Notes: generated from the letters alone by a model not told the origin. A stretch of 64,000 nt of DNA from Anaerolineales bacterium (GCA_020850595.1 JADZEK010000031.1:1-64000), one strand, 5' to 3'. Positions 40,976 through 49,624 are shown, numbered from the stretch's first letter. Numbers and translations are program-made.

Positions 40976-41060
40976 CGCCTTCCGTGGCAGTAGGTGGGGC
41001 GCACTTTAGCACCGATTGGGCGGGAGGGGAAAGGCGCGTGACGGACGGGGAGTGGGGACG

Positions 41061-41248
41061 GTGTGGAGACGGCACACGTCAATCAGAAAGGCGCTCTAAT
41101 CCGCTGGCGACCGTGATCGTGACGTTGGGCGGTGGCCTGCCAAATGCGGCCTCCGGGGAGGCCGGGAGCGGCTAATCCGCTGGCGACCGTGATCGTGACG
41201 TTGGGCGGTGGCCTGCCAAATGCGGCCTCCGGGGAGGCCGGGAGCGGC
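41061..41248 (+). repeat. GCTCTAATCCGC repeat copy 2, with a 76-bp perfect tandem duplication
   Basis: The left part GGAGACGGCACACG-CAATCAG...GCTCTAATCCGCTGGCG matches 58298-58350. From 41096 a 76-bp unit is repeated exactly: 41096-41171 and 41172-41247 are identical. It contains GGCCTCCGGGGAGGCC, itself palindromic. It lies between the geranylgeranyl-reductase-like gene and the membrane protein gene. Confidence 0.95.
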
Positions 41249-41254
41249 AGGCCC

Positions 41255-42466
41255 TCAGCCTCGCACGAGCTGCCAGATCATCTTGGGCGAAAGGCCCTGG
41301 CCGGGGTCTACGTTGCCGAGGCAGACGTTGACGAGCGTGGCGCAGAAATCGGGGTGGCGGCGCGCGGCGCGGCCCGCCCGGTTGAGCAGCCACGGCTTGA
41401 AGTAGAAGTCGCGCACCTGGCCGATGGTCAGGAAGGCTTTTTGGAAGCGCGCCCGCATCTGGGTGGTGTAGCGAGTTTCGGTCTGCGAGGGCGAAGAGTC
41501 GGCCTGGAGGGCGGCGATGAGCACCTGGGCGGCTACCTCGGCCGATTCTAGGGCGTAGTCTATGCCTTCGCCGGTGAGCGGGTTCACCAGGCCCGCCGCC
41601 TCGCCGATGACGACCAGGCCTGGGTAGGCCAGGCGCGTGGTGGGGAAATCGAAGCGCAGCGGGTAGCCCTTGATGGCGCCCACCACGCGGGCACGGGCTA
41701 CGCGCTCCTTCATCAGCGGGTTGGCGATGAACTCATCGAGCACGCGGCGCGGGGAGCTGGGCCGCGCCTGCCCCGGGCGCACGAAGTAGCCGGCGCCGAC
41801 GTTGGCGGCCGTGGCCGAGATGGGGAAGACCCAGCCGTAGCCGGGGAGCGGCACCGACTCGAGGTGAAACTCGATGTAGTCGCTGACCTGGCCCAGCCCC
41901 TCGTAATAACCGCGGGCGGCGCGGCCATACTGCGGCGCGGCGGCGAGCAGGCCCGCTTTGTCGAGCAGGCCGGCGGCCGCCCCGGTGGCGAGGACGGTCT
42001 GACGGGCGCGCAGCGTGACCGGCCCGGTGGGGCTCTTGGCATGCGCGCCCGCCACAGTGTCGCCGTCGCGGAGCAGTTCGAGCGCCTCGACCTGGCCCAG
42101 GAAGCGCGCCCCGGCCGCCACGGCGTGTGCCCGCAGGGCGTCGTCGAGCTGGTAGCGCGGCAGGACGACCACATGGCGCGGCAGGTCGCCGTGGGGCGGG
42201 ATGGGCGAGGACACGCAGCGGCCGTCGGGCGTGAAGAGGTGAATGCCCGCGATGCGGCAACCCAGGTCGGTGATGCGCTCAAGCAGGCCCAGATGACGCA
42301 GCACGCCGAGGGCACGGGGGGTCAGGCCGTCGCCGCAGGTTTTGTCACGCGGAAACTCGGCCTTGTCAATGAGCAGCACGTCGCGGCCGGCCTGGGCCAA
42401 GAAGTAGGCCAGGGCCGAGCCGGCGGGGCCGGCGCCAATAATCAGCACTTCCGCGGGCTGGGACAT
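41255..42466 (-). CDS. Geranylgeranyl reductase-family FAD oxidoreductase
   Basis: FAD-dependent oxidoreductase of 403 residues of the geranylgeranyl reductase family, which saturates isoprenoid chains or acts on related substrates. The N-terminal dinucleotide motif is LIIGAGPAGSALAYFLAQAG. The middle has DKTCGDGLTPRALG, and the C-terminal FAD motif is GEAAGLVNPLTGEGIDYAL. GGAG lies seven bases before the ATG at 42466. Membrane-lipid or quinone/carotenoid modification is a likely use, not shown here. It ends just before the tandem duplication, with its stop six bases from the repeat. Confidence 0.87.
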   Translation of the reverse strand: MSQPAEVLIIGAGPAGSALAYFLAQAGRDVLLIDKAEFPRDKTCGDGLTPRALGVLRHLGLLERITDLGCRIAGIHLFTPDGRCVSSPIPPHGDLPRHVVVLPRYQLDDALRAHAVAAGARFLGQVEALELLRDGDTVAGAHAKSPTGPVTLRARQTVLATGAAAGLLDKAGLLAAAPQYGRAARGYYEGLGQVSDYIEFHLESVPLPGYGWVFPISATAANVGAGYFVRPGQARPSSPRRVLDEFIANPLMKERVARARVVGAIKGYPLRFDFPTTRLAYPGLVVIGEAAGLVNPLTGEGIDYALESAEVAAQVLIAALQADSSPSQTETRYTTQMRARFQKAFLTIGQVRDFYFKPWLLNRAGRAARRHPDFCATLVNVCLGNVDPGQGLSPKMIWQLVRG

Positions 42467-42544
42467 CCAATCACTCCACTCGGGCGGAGGCATGCGGTGA
42501 GACGGCGACTCTAGCGCGGCGCGGCGGAAGGCGCAAGCGCTTTG

Positions 42545-43267
42545 TCACTGACTGGCGCAGCGCGGCGGCGCGGACCAATCGGCGGCGCGGTTGGCGCTCA
42601 GGCCCAGGTAGGGCGAGGGGTCGAGCGTGTTGGCGATGTTCAGCTCGTTGAGAAAGTGCCCCTGCCCATCGTCGCGGACGATGGAGAAGTGCAGGTGGAT
42701 GCCGACGGGGTTGGCCGGGTCGCCGCTGTAATTGCCCTGGTAGCCCAGCAGCGCGCCCGCGGCCACGGGCGCGTCGGTCGTGCCAGGCGGGAAGTCCGCG
42801 CTGATGAAGGACGCGCCGGTGGGGCCGGCCAGGTGCGTGTAGTAGGCCCAGATTTGGCGGGTGGGGTCGAGCGGATCGCGCGGGATGCGGATGATGACGG
42901 TGCTGACCCAGCCGGGCAGGCGCGTGAGGTAGCCCGCGGAGACGGCATAAACGAGGGTGGCGTCCAGCCCATCCGGCCCGAAGATGTCGAGGCCCTGGTG
43001 ACGCTCGCCGAAATTGAAGCTGTCGCCGTAGCCGTAGCCCACCAGGCCGCTGGTGGGCAGGAGGAAGGGCGCGCCGGGGCACTGTGTGCCGCCAGCAATC
43101 TGCCAGTCGGCGTGGGCGGCGGGGTCCGGCAAATAGGCCAACAGCCGCGCGGTGTGGGCGCGCGTGCTCACCCACGGCTGGACATACGTGAACCACCCCC
43201 AGGCCGCGGCCGCAGCGGAAGCCAAGACCAGCATTCCGGCCAGCCATAGAAAGCGCCGCCGCCGCAC
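42545..43267 (-). CDS. M23-family metallopeptidase, membrane-anchored
   Basis: A 240-residue exported LytM/M23 peptidase domain protein. The N-terminal hydrophobic segment (FLWLAGMLVLASAAAAAWGWF) is a signal anchor. The zinc ligands are visible as RHQGLDIFG (H-x3-D) and GIHLHFSIV (H-x-H). Between them GWVSTVIIRIPRDPL and ALLGYQGNYSGDPANPVG form the usual groove. Such enzymes cut peptidoglycan cross-bridges or act as scaffolds. The start is a GTG with poor ribosome-binding context. It lies between the BamA-like hydrolase and the flavoprotein gene on the same strand. Confidence 0.85.
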   Translation of the reverse strand: MRRRRFLWLAGMLVLASAAAAAWGWFTYVQPWVSTRAHTARLLAYLPDPAAHADWQIAGGTQCPGAPFLLPTSGLVGYGYGDSFNFGERHQGLDIFGPDGLDATLVYAVSAGYLTRLPGWVSTVIIRIPRDPLDPTRQIWAYYTHLAGPTGASFISADFPPGTTDAPVAAGALLGYQGNYSGDPANPVGIHLHFSIVRDDGQGHFLNELNIANTLDPSPYLGLSANRAADWSAPPRCASQ

Positions 43268-43301
43268 CTTAGCGAAGCATCCCTTTCTCTGTCTCTTTTC
43301 T

Positions 43302-44264
43302 TTAGGCTTTCAGCTCGGCCCCGCAGCGCCCGCAGAACTGGAAGGCGTTGGGCAGGTGCTCGGCCCCGCAGGCGGCGCACACGGCCAGCGGCGCGCCCCA
43401 GAAGTACTCGGGGTGCTCATCGGCGGCGTAGGCCTGGCGCAGCGCGGCATAGGGCGGCGGCTGCTTGGCGGCGAAGGCGCGCTCGGCCAGGTGGGTTTCG
43501 GGGGCAAGGTTGTGAACGGCGAGCCAGTCGCGGGCGTGGCCGATGGTCATGCTCCAGATGAAGTCGCGCCAGGCGTTGAGTTGCTGCTTGGTGTAGCGCG
43601 TGGCCTCGGGCAGCTTGCGGTAGAGCCGGGCGCACAAGGCTTCGGTGGCGGCGTCGAGCGCGGCGCGCGGGACGACTTGATTGACCAGGCCCCACTCGAG
43701 CGCCTTCGCCGCCGGGATTTCTTCGTTGAGGAAGAGGATCTCGCGGGCGCGGCGGTCGCCGACCACCAGCGGCAGGAACTGGGTGGCGCCGGCCGCCGCG
43801 ACGCTGCCGTGGCTGGCCCCCACCTGCCGGATGTAGATGTCGTCGGCGGCAACGGCCAGGTCGCAGGAGAGGTTGAACTCGTTGCCACCGCCGACGACGA
43901 TGCCGTTCAGCCGGGCCACGGTGGGCTTGCCCAGGTTGCGCAGGCGGTCGTGGCACTCGATGAAGTCGGCCATCCACTTGTAGTAGTCGCGCGGGCGCTC
44001 GAGGAAGGTCTGCTGCTCGTGGAGGTCGGCGCCGGTGCAGAAGGCGCGCTCGCCCGCGCCGGTGAGCACCAGCACGGCGATGGCGTCGTCGTAGCCGACG
44101 TCGCGCAGGGCGATGCTGATCTCGCGCAGCATGGGGCCGTTGACGCAGTTGAGCACCGCCGGGCGGTTGAAGGTGAGCGTGGCGGTGTAGCCGTGCTTGG
44201 CGTAGGTGATGTACTGGAACCCGAACGACTCGGCCGGCTGCCCGGCGTACAGACGATTGGTCAT
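43302..44264 (-). CDS. 6-oxocyclohex-1-ene-1-carbonyl-CoA hydrolase-like crotonase with zinc ribbon
   Basis: A 320-residue crotonase-fold protein. GGGNEFNLSCDLAVAADD, RQVGASHGSVAAAGATQFLP and VGDRRAREILFLNEEIP match the ring-cleaving hydrolase BamA/Oah of anaerobic benzoyl-CoA degradation more closely than ordinary hydratases. The last 40 residues add a four-cysteine zinc ribbon (CAACG...CGRCG) not found in standard BamA. The protein also lacks the long N-terminus of Oah. Function as a ring hydrolase is an inference; other benzoyl-CoA genes are absent here. GCGAGG lies six bases before the ATG. Confidence 0.68.
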   Translation of the reverse strand: MTNRLYAGQPAESFGFQYITYAKHGYTATLTFNRPAVLNCVNGPMLREISIALRDVGYDDAIAVLVLTGAGERAFCTGADLHEQQTFLERPRDYYKWMADFIECHDRLRNLGKPTVARLNGIVVGGGNEFNLSCDLAVAADDIYIRQVGASHGSVAAAGATQFLPLVVGDRRAREILFLNEEIPAAKALEWGLVNQVVPRAALDAATEALCARLYRKLPEATRYTKQQLNAWRDFIWSMTIGHARDWLAVHNLAPETHLAERAFAAKQPPPYAALRQAYAADEHPEYFWGAPLAVCAACGAEHLPNAFQFCGRCGAELKA

Positions 44265-44279
44265 GGGCGGCCTCGCAGG

Positions 44280-45275
44280 TCAGGCGGGTTTGGCATCCGG
44301 CGCGGGCGGTGTCAGCGGCCCGGTTTGGCCGGGCGCGGCTGGAGCGGGCGGGCTGGGAGCGGCGGACGCGACAACGACGGCTGCACCAGCGGCCTGGCCG
44401 CCGCCGGCTGGGGCAGGCTGGCCGGCGACGCTGGACCGGCGGCGCGGGCTGACCAGCTGCATGTTGACGGCCTGCACACCGTTCTCGCGGCCTTCGGCGC
44501 GGGTCAGCTCAAACTCAAAGATCATGCTGCGGCTGGGCAAATCTTCGGGGCGCACGTCGGTGGGCAGTTGGGAGTTGTGGAAGAACACGCTGTCGTAGGG
44601 CGACTCGGGCTGGCGCGGGTCAATCTTCCACAGCTCGGGCGAGACGACCTTCAGGTAGCGCAGGAAGCCGTAGCCCTTGCCGGTGTGGTTGTAGCACATG
44701 CCGCGCACGCGCGAGCCGAACTCGCCCCAGGCCGGGCCGCCGCGGGGCGCGCCGGTGGGCAGCAGGTGCGGGATGAGGTAGCCCGACATGTACAGGTCGG
44801 CCTCGCGCCGCAGGTCGGCGGAGACGTTCTCAAAGGCGATGACTTCCACGCGGCAGCCTTTGTTTTGCAGGGCACGCACTACCTGCACAAAGTCGCCGTC
44901 GCCGGTGGCGAGCAGCACGCGGTCAATGTTCTCGGATTGGAGCAGCGCGTCCACGGCCAGGTCGAGGTCGGCGTTGGCTTTGCCAAAGCGGTTGCCGGCT
45001 TCGTCGGCGTACCACTTGACGTTCTTCTGAATGACCTTGTAGCCAAAGTCGCGCAGCAGCGAGTAGAAGCCGTACTGGGCGTCGCGATAGACGTTATCGG
45101 ACTCGGAGCGGTCGGCGTCGAAGCTGACGTAGGCGTTGAGGCGCACCGGCTCGGCGCTGCCACGGCAGGCAAACTCGCGCAGCACTTCGTAGCGCATGCC
45201 ATAGCCGCCGTTGCGCGTGAGATTGGCGACATCCACATACACCCCTACCCGCGTGTTTGGTCGTGTGCCGGTCAT
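44280..45275 (-). CDS. NYN-domain (LabA/DUF88) protein with cold-shock-like domain
   Basis: A 331-residue protein in three parts. Residues 8-165 form a NYN/PIN-like nuclease domain: VGVYVDVANLTRNGG, then NADLDLAVDALL and LLATGDGDFVQVVRAL, giving the acidic metal site. Residues 195-280 resemble a cold-shock/OB domain (GKGYGFLRYLKV, YDSVFFHNSQLP and an A-V-N pattern). The last 45 residues are Pro/Ala-rich and disordered. The arrangement fits an RNA-processing nuclease. A nearby transcript partner is the BamA-like gene 15 bases downstream. Confidence 0.82.
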   Translation of the reverse strand: MTGTRPNTRVGVYVDVANLTRNGGYGMRYEVLREFACRGSAEPVRLNAYVSFDADRSESDNVYRDAQYGFYSLLRDFGYKVIQKNVKWYADEAGNRFGKANADLDLAVDALLQSENIDRVLLATGDGDFVQVVRALQNKGCRVEVIAFENVSADLRREADLYMSGYLIPHLLPTGAPRGGPAWGEFGSRVRGMCYNHTGKGYGFLRYLKVVSPELWKIDPRQPESPYDSVFFHNSQLPTDVRPEDLPSRSMIFEFELTRAEGRENGVQAVNMQLVSPRRRSSVAGQPAPAGGGQAAGAAVVVASAAPSPPAPAAPGQTGPLTPPAPDAKPA

Positions 45276-45380
45276 ATTGATTTGGCTTTCAGGCGCATCC
45301 CGTGGTGAATTAATGTAGGCCCCCTCGACCAGTCGTCAGTGTGACAGCAGCAGCATCCCTCGCCCGGCGGCGGTGTTCGG

Positions 45381-45875
45381 CTAAGCCGGCGCGGGGCGCT
45401 CGGCCAGCGGCTCGGCGGCGGTGGCGCGCACAATCTCGCTGGGGGTCAGGCGCAGCAGGGCATCTACCGCGCCGCCCCCGGCGTAGACTTCGGGTTGGGC
45501 CAGCACGGCGGGGTCAATCAGCGTGCGGAGCCGCGTGCGGTGGCCCAGCGGCGGCACACCGCCGACCGGGTAGCCGGTGTGGGCCAGGACTTCGTCCGGG
45601 CCGGCCAGCTTCAGCTTGCGGCGCGAGACGCCCAGGTGCGCGGCCACGCGGCGGTCATCCACGCGCGCCAGGCCGTTGGCGATGACGAGCACCGGCACGG
45701 GCGCGGTTTCCTCCGGCCCGGCCAACAGGAACAGCACGGACTTGACGATGCGGTCTACGGTCGTGCCCATGACCTGCGCGGCGGCCTCGACGGTGGGCGT
45801 GTGGGCGTCCAGCCGCACCAGTTCGGCGGCGAGGCCGTGGGCGGCGAGGTAGGCTTGCAAGTCATCCGGGTTCAT
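45381..45875 (-). CDS. YbaK/EbsC-type aminoacyl-tRNA deacylase
   Basis: A 164-residue YbaK-superfamily protein that hydrolyses misacylated tRNAs, such as Cys-tRNAPro. The conserved Lys is in DRIVKSVLFLL, and GYPVGGVPPLG is the typical glycine-proline loop at the active site. VDDRRVAAHLGVSRRKLKLAGPDEV is the standard helical section. The ATG at 45875 was chosen by family length; the ORF-track entry adds 38 codons of the EthD gene's disordered tail in another frame. The start lies inside the last 14 bases of the upstream gene, so the two overlap. Confidence 0.87.
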   Translation of the reverse strand: MNPDDLQAYLAAHGLAAELVRLDAHTPTVEAAAQVMGTTVDRIVKSVLFLLAGPEETAPVPVLVIANGLARVDDRRVAAHLGVSRRKLKLAGPDEVLAHTGYPVGGVPPLGHRTRLRTLIDPAVLAQPEVYAGGGAVDALLRLTPSEIVRATAAEPLAERPAPA

Positions 45876-46284
45876 GGCGCGGGCCTTTGGGCAGCAGCGC
45901 GGCCTTGGGCGGCGTGGGCACCGGCGGCGGCGGCGCGGGTGGTTTTGGCGGGTCGCGGCGGGTGGGCGTGTCTTCCATGTGCTCGGCAAAGAGCAGGGTG
46001 GCGCGGCCCTTGGGGGCTAGCCGCACCAGGGTCTGCCCGGTCTGGATGCCGAGGGCGCAGCTCATGGCGGCCTTCAGGGCGGGCAGGCTGTTGAAGTGCA
46101 GTTCGTGCACGAGGTAGATTTCTACCGGCCCAGCAGGACCGCCGTGGGTGTGCGCCACGACGACGCGCTGCAAGCCGGGCAACTGCTCGGTGAGCGGCAC
46201 GAACTCTTCCGACCAGCGGCGCTCGAAATCGGCCGGGTCCTCCGGCTGCTTGAACAGGATGATCAGTTTGTAGGTGGCCGACAT
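45862..46284 (-). CDS. EthD-family protein with proline-rich tail
   Basis: A 140-residue protein. Residues 1-100 form an EthD/dimeric alpha-beta barrel domain: YKLIILFKQPEDPADFERRWSEEFVPL, then VEIYLVHELHFNSLPALKAAMS. The last 30 residues are Pro-rich (PPKPPAPPPPVPTPPKAALL), probably disordered. EthD-like proteins participate in ring or small-molecule degradation but often lack known activity. It precedes the YbaK gene with a 14-base overlap. Confidence 0.78.
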   Translation of the reverse strand: MSATYKLIILFKQPEDPADFERRWSEEFVPLTEQLPGLQRVVVAHTHGGPAGPVEIYLVHELHFNSLPALKAAMSCALGIQTGQTLVRLAPKGRATLLFAEHMEDTPTRRDPPKPPAPPPPVPTPPKAALLPKGPRHEPG

Positions 46285-46442
46285 TCTCTGACAGACCCTT
46301 CGACAAGACAGACAGCGCCCCCAGACTGGGGCCTATTAAAACAGAGATTTGGATTTTGGGATGGGGGGGCCGGATAGGGCTATCAGGCCACGGAGAGCAG
46401 CCGGGCTGATGGATGGTCAAGCATGTCGTTGGGAGCGGGCGC

Positions 46443-46464
46443 GGGGCGGAGCACGCTACGCCCC
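46443..46464. repeat. REP-like palindrome, second copy
   Basis: GGGGCGGAGC and GCTACGCCCC around AC; it differs from the 29953 copy by one base in the stem and by its loop. It lies in the 239-base gap between the EthD-family and peptidase lipoprotein genes. Confidence 0.7.
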
Positions 46465-46523
46465 TACCCGAGACAGGGCAGCGGCCGGCAGGTGTTGTGG
46501 GTCTGGGGGACGCGAGGTGGGGG

Positions 46524-48314
46524 CTAGTTGCCGGCGGTGATTTGCCAATCGCCGCCCGCGGCCTCGGTGAGGGTGAGCGTTTCGAGCGTGGGCCAGGCGC
46601 GGATGGCGCTGACCAGGGCGGTGGGGCCGTCGAGCCGCAGCGCCTGCACCTCGTAGCCCGCGGCAGCAAGCTGCTCGACCACGCGCAGGTAGTCGGCGGC
46701 CAGCGGCGCGGCGTGGAGGTCATCGGCGTCGAGGGCGGCGTTCACGGCGGCGAGCAAGTCGGCGGCCGGGGCGTACTCGCCGGCGTGCAGGTGCATGCCG
46801 GCCGCGTCGAGCATGGCCTCCAGCGCAATGTTGTCGGGCGCGAGCGGGTGGCGCACAAAGTCGCCCACGATGTTGCGGCGGCGCGCCTCGCGGCCATCCG
46901 GCAGCCAGGCCGAGAGGAAGTAGGCGGCCGGGTCTTTCAACTGCTGGTAGCGCCGCAGCGTGTCGAACAGCGCCACGGTCAGGCGCAGGTCTTCCACCTG
47001 GGCGGGGTCGGCCGGCTGGGCGCGCAGGTAGGCCAGCCACTCGGCCTCCAGGTCGGCCAGCGTCACGCCGTAGTGGGCGCGCAGCGCCGCGTCGAGCATG
47101 GCCGCGTCGGTCGGCGCGGACTGGAACGTGGCATACATGCCCTTGAACGTCTCCCAGCCGTCGCGCTCCACGAGGTAGTTGATGAACGCGCCCGCCTCCA
47201 GGTAGCCGATCTCGTGCTGGGCGGGGTAGAAGCCGTTAGCCAGGTCGGCCAGCGGGATGTAGCGGTCGAGCGCCAGCACGGCGGCGGCGCGGGCGTCGAG
47301 CGGCTCGGTCTTGAAGTGCCCGCCCGCCACGTACACCGCCAGCCCTTCCACCATCATGGTCGGCCGCACCGTGGCGATCTGCCGGTCGAGGAGGTGCGTG
47401 CCCTCGTGCGCGAAGACACTGAACAGCTCGGTGACGGCCGGGTTGCGGTCGAGGTAGCTGAGCGAGATTTCGCTGGAGGCAAAGCCGCCGTGCCCCAGCA
47501 GCCGGCTGACCAGCGTAAAGCCCACCTTCTGCTCGCTAGTGACGCCCAGCGTGGCGGCCACGTGCGCGAAGGCGGCGTCGGCCTGCGCGCGGATCACGTC
47601 AATGTCGCGGGCGGCGGCCGTGCCGGTGAGGTAATGGAAGAGGCAGCAGGCGCTCTCGGCCTCGGCCCACTGCGCCTCCGGCTCGGGCTGCGGGCGCGCC
47701 TCGCTCGGCAGCAGGTTCACGCTCAGGGTCAGTTCCTGCTCGGGCGGCGTGGTCTCGCCCGCCACCGGGCCGGGGCTGACGACGAGGATGACGGTTTGCG
47801 GGCCGCTGCGCCCGGCGGTGTCCCACACCCAGGTGAAGGTAGCTTGCAGCCGCCCGCCCAGCCCGTAGCGCGTGAAGTTGACGCGCGCCAGCGGCTCTTC
47901 GCCGCGCTCGCCGATGTACAGCCGCACGGCCGCGCCGCTCCAGTTTTGGGGCGCGTCGTCGGCCACGACCTCTATGCTAACAATGTCGCCGCTGTAGAGC
48001 TGCGGGTCCGGGTGGAAGTGGACGCTGGCGGGCGAGAGTTGGTAGCCCACCGACGGCGCAACCGCCTGCCCTAGCTCTGTTGGGGTGGCGGCGAGCGTGG
48101 GGGTTTCGGTCGGCGCGGCGGTGGCAGTGGCCGGCAGGGCCGTGGCCGTGGGCGAGGGCAACGCCGTGACCGCGGTAGCGGCCGGCCCCAGTTCGGTGGG
48201 CGTAGCTGCTGCGCGCGTCGGCGCGGCCGGCGTGGGCGCGAGGGTGTTGCACGCCAACGTCGCCGCCAACAAAATGGGCAGCCAGCGCCAGATTGGTTTA
48301 GGCTTCACCAGCAT
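46524..48314 (-). CDS. Lipoprotein with gluzincin (peptidase MA-like) domain
   Basis: A 596-residue secreted lipoprotein. The N-terminus MLVKPKPIWRWLPILLAATLAC ends in a lipobox Cys, followed by a Thr/Ala/Pro-rich linker (about residues 23-85). A beta-rich domain follows, then a metallopeptidase domain: FAHEGTHLLDRQIATVRP contains HExxH, and MMVEGLAVYVAGGH supplies the downstream Glu of gluzincins. The C-terminal quarter looks helical. It likely acts on the cell surface; substrate is unknown. A TACAAT -10 ends eight bases before the ATG at 48314, suggesting a leaderless mRNA. Confidence 0.82.
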   Translation of the reverse strand: MLVKPKPIWRWLPILLAATLACNTLAPTPAAPTRAAATPTELGPAATAVTALPSPTATALPATATAAPTETPTLAATPTELGQAVAPSVGYQLSPASVHFHPDPQLYSGDIVSIEVVADDAPQNWSGAAVRLYIGERGEEPLARVNFTRYGLGGRLQATFTWVWDTAGRSGPQTVILVVSPGPVAGETTPPEQELTLSVNLLPSEARPQPEPEAQWAEAESACCLFHYLTGTAAARDIDVIRAQADAAFAHVAATLGVTSEQKVGFTLVSRLLGHGGFASSEISLSYLDRNPAVTELFSVFAHEGTHLLDRQIATVRPTMMVEGLAVYVAGGHFKTEPLDARAAAVLALDRYIPLADLANGFYPAQHEIGYLEAGAFINYLVERDGWETFKGMYATFQSAPTDAAMLDAALRAHYGVTLADLEAEWLAYLRAQPADPAQVEDLRLTVALFDTLRRYQQLKDPAAYFLSAWLPDGREARRRNIVGDFVRHPLAPDNIALEAMLDAAGMHLHAGEYAPAADLLAAVNAALDADDLHAAPLAADYLRVVEQLAAAGYEVQALRLDGPTALVSAIRAWPTLETLTLTEAAGGDWQITAGN

Positions 48315-48322
48315 GGCGCGGG

Positions 48323-48328
48323 ATTGTA
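48323..48328 (-). promoter_or_regulatory. -10 element of the lipoprotein gene, likely leaderless start
   Basis: Minus-strand TACAAT with eight bases before the ATG, the same geometry as the nurA promoter. Confidence 0.5.
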
Positions 48329-48507
48329 CACCCGACGCGTTAGGGGCCGGCGCAGAAACCGCCGCGGATGGCAAAGCGGCGGGATGCCGTCAGTTTGCGG
48401 GGCGACTGCTGGGCGTGAGTAATATGTCGCGCGACGTCGTCAGCGCGCCTGCCCTTGCCAAGTAAGCGGCATCGGCCGCCTGCCGGGCTGGACGGTGACT
48501 CGATGAA

Positions 48508-49377
48508 CTATTGGTGCATGCGCCAACCACCACCTACGTAAATCAGCTGGCCTGTCACCCACCTTGCCTGCTCCGATGCCAGGAATACCGCCACATCCGC
48601 GATATCTTCTGGTTCACCAACACGGCGAAGCGGTGTTTGGGAAGTAATCTCTTCCACAGCTTTCGGCGGGAGATAGCCGGTTTGGATTGGCCCCGGGGCC
48701 ACGATATTCACCGTGATGTTGTACTTGCCGAGTTCGGCGGCAGCGGAACGGCTATACGACTCAATCGCGTGTTTACTCGCCGCATAACTGACATTGGCCG
48801 TGTGGGCATGGGCCGCGTCGGTGCTGATATTGATGATCCGCCCCGAGGTAACGTCACGCTTCAAATAGCGCTTGAGATACTCCGCCATGAGGAGTGCGTA
48901 GGCGCGCGCATTGACCGCCAGATGAGCGTCAATCCCAGCCGCTGTAATGAGTTGCACACCGCCACCTTCGTCCGTGACACGCGCTGGGTCAAAGGTTTCG
49001 AGTACACAAAGCGTATGATTGTTTACCAGTATATCCACGGGGCCAAGCTGAGACTCGCACAGGTTGAACAGGGGCGGGATGTTACCGGGATTGGCGAGGT
49101 CAACTTCGTGAGCCATCGCCGCACCGCCCTGAGCGCGGATGGTTTCCAGCAGTGGATCGGCAGACTGCTGCTGCATCGCTCGATAGAGCACATCTCCGCC
49201 GACACCGCCGGCTTTGGCGCCTTGCAATTCTGCTTCGGAATAGCGAGAGGCCTCCCGGTAATAAGTGACAAACACTTTGGCCCCTTGTGCGGCAAACGCT
49301 TTGGCGATGGCGGCCCCGATGCCGTGATTTGCGCCTGTGACCAGAACAACCTTGTTTTCGAGCTGTGGGTTAATCAT
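48508..49377 (-). CDS. SDR-family oxidoreductase
   Basis: Classical short-chain dehydrogenase of 289 residues. It has the cofactor motif TGANHGIGAAIAKAF, NNH (NNAG variant) in DILVNNHTLC, the catalytic Ser in INIST and Tyr-x3-Lys in YAASKHAI, and a C-terminal APGPIQTG. An insertion around residues 45-80 (SRYSEAELQGAKAGGVGGDVLY) lengthens it. The local base composition is less GC-rich than most of the window, which may indicate a later arrival. It stands alone between two minus-strand genes. Substrate not predictable. Confidence 0.85.
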   Translation of the reverse strand: MINPQLENKVVLVTGANHGIGAAIAKAFAAQGAKVFVTYYREASRYSEAELQGAKAGGVGGDVLYRAMQQQSADPLLETIRAQGGAAMAHEVDLANPGNIPPLFNLCESQLGPVDILVNNHTLCVLETFDPARVTDEGGGVQLITAAGIDAHLAVNARAYALLMAEYLKRYLKRDVTSGRIINISTDAAHAHTANVSYAASKHAIESYSRSAAAELGKYNITVNIVAPGPIQTGYLPPKAVEEITSQTPLRRVGEPEDIADVAVFLASEQARWVTGQLIYVGGGWRMHQ

Positions 49378-49624
49378 GTGCGTTCCCAGGTACGATGATA
49401 GTCACCCCACTACTGATTACTTCGCAAATCCGCTTCATAGTACCCCATACCGAGAGACTTTGGAGCAGGTGGTGACCATCTAACGAGACAGAGATGAGGC
49501 ATTCCGCCTGCCCAGCCCCATCGCCGGCTACCGATCACCAACCCAGCCGTAGCTGACACCACCTCTATTCCCCGTCAGGCGACTGCCGCTCCTTTTTCTC
49601 TTTCTTTGTCTTTTTTCTCTGCCC

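Noticed and set aside
41096-41247. Tandem duplication as a CRISPR or satellite array
   Set aside because: Only two contiguous copies with no spacer.
43152-45308. 718-residue plus-strand ORF
   Set aside because: It is the antisense shadow of three minus-strand genes (M23 peptidase, BamA-like, NYN). Its protein is a Gly/Val/Ala-rich sequence without motifs, typical of high-GC reverse frames.
46413-48074. 553-residue plus-strand ORF
   Set aside because: Antisense to the peptidase lipoprotein gene; the minus-strand product has a lipobox and HExxH, so it is the real gene.
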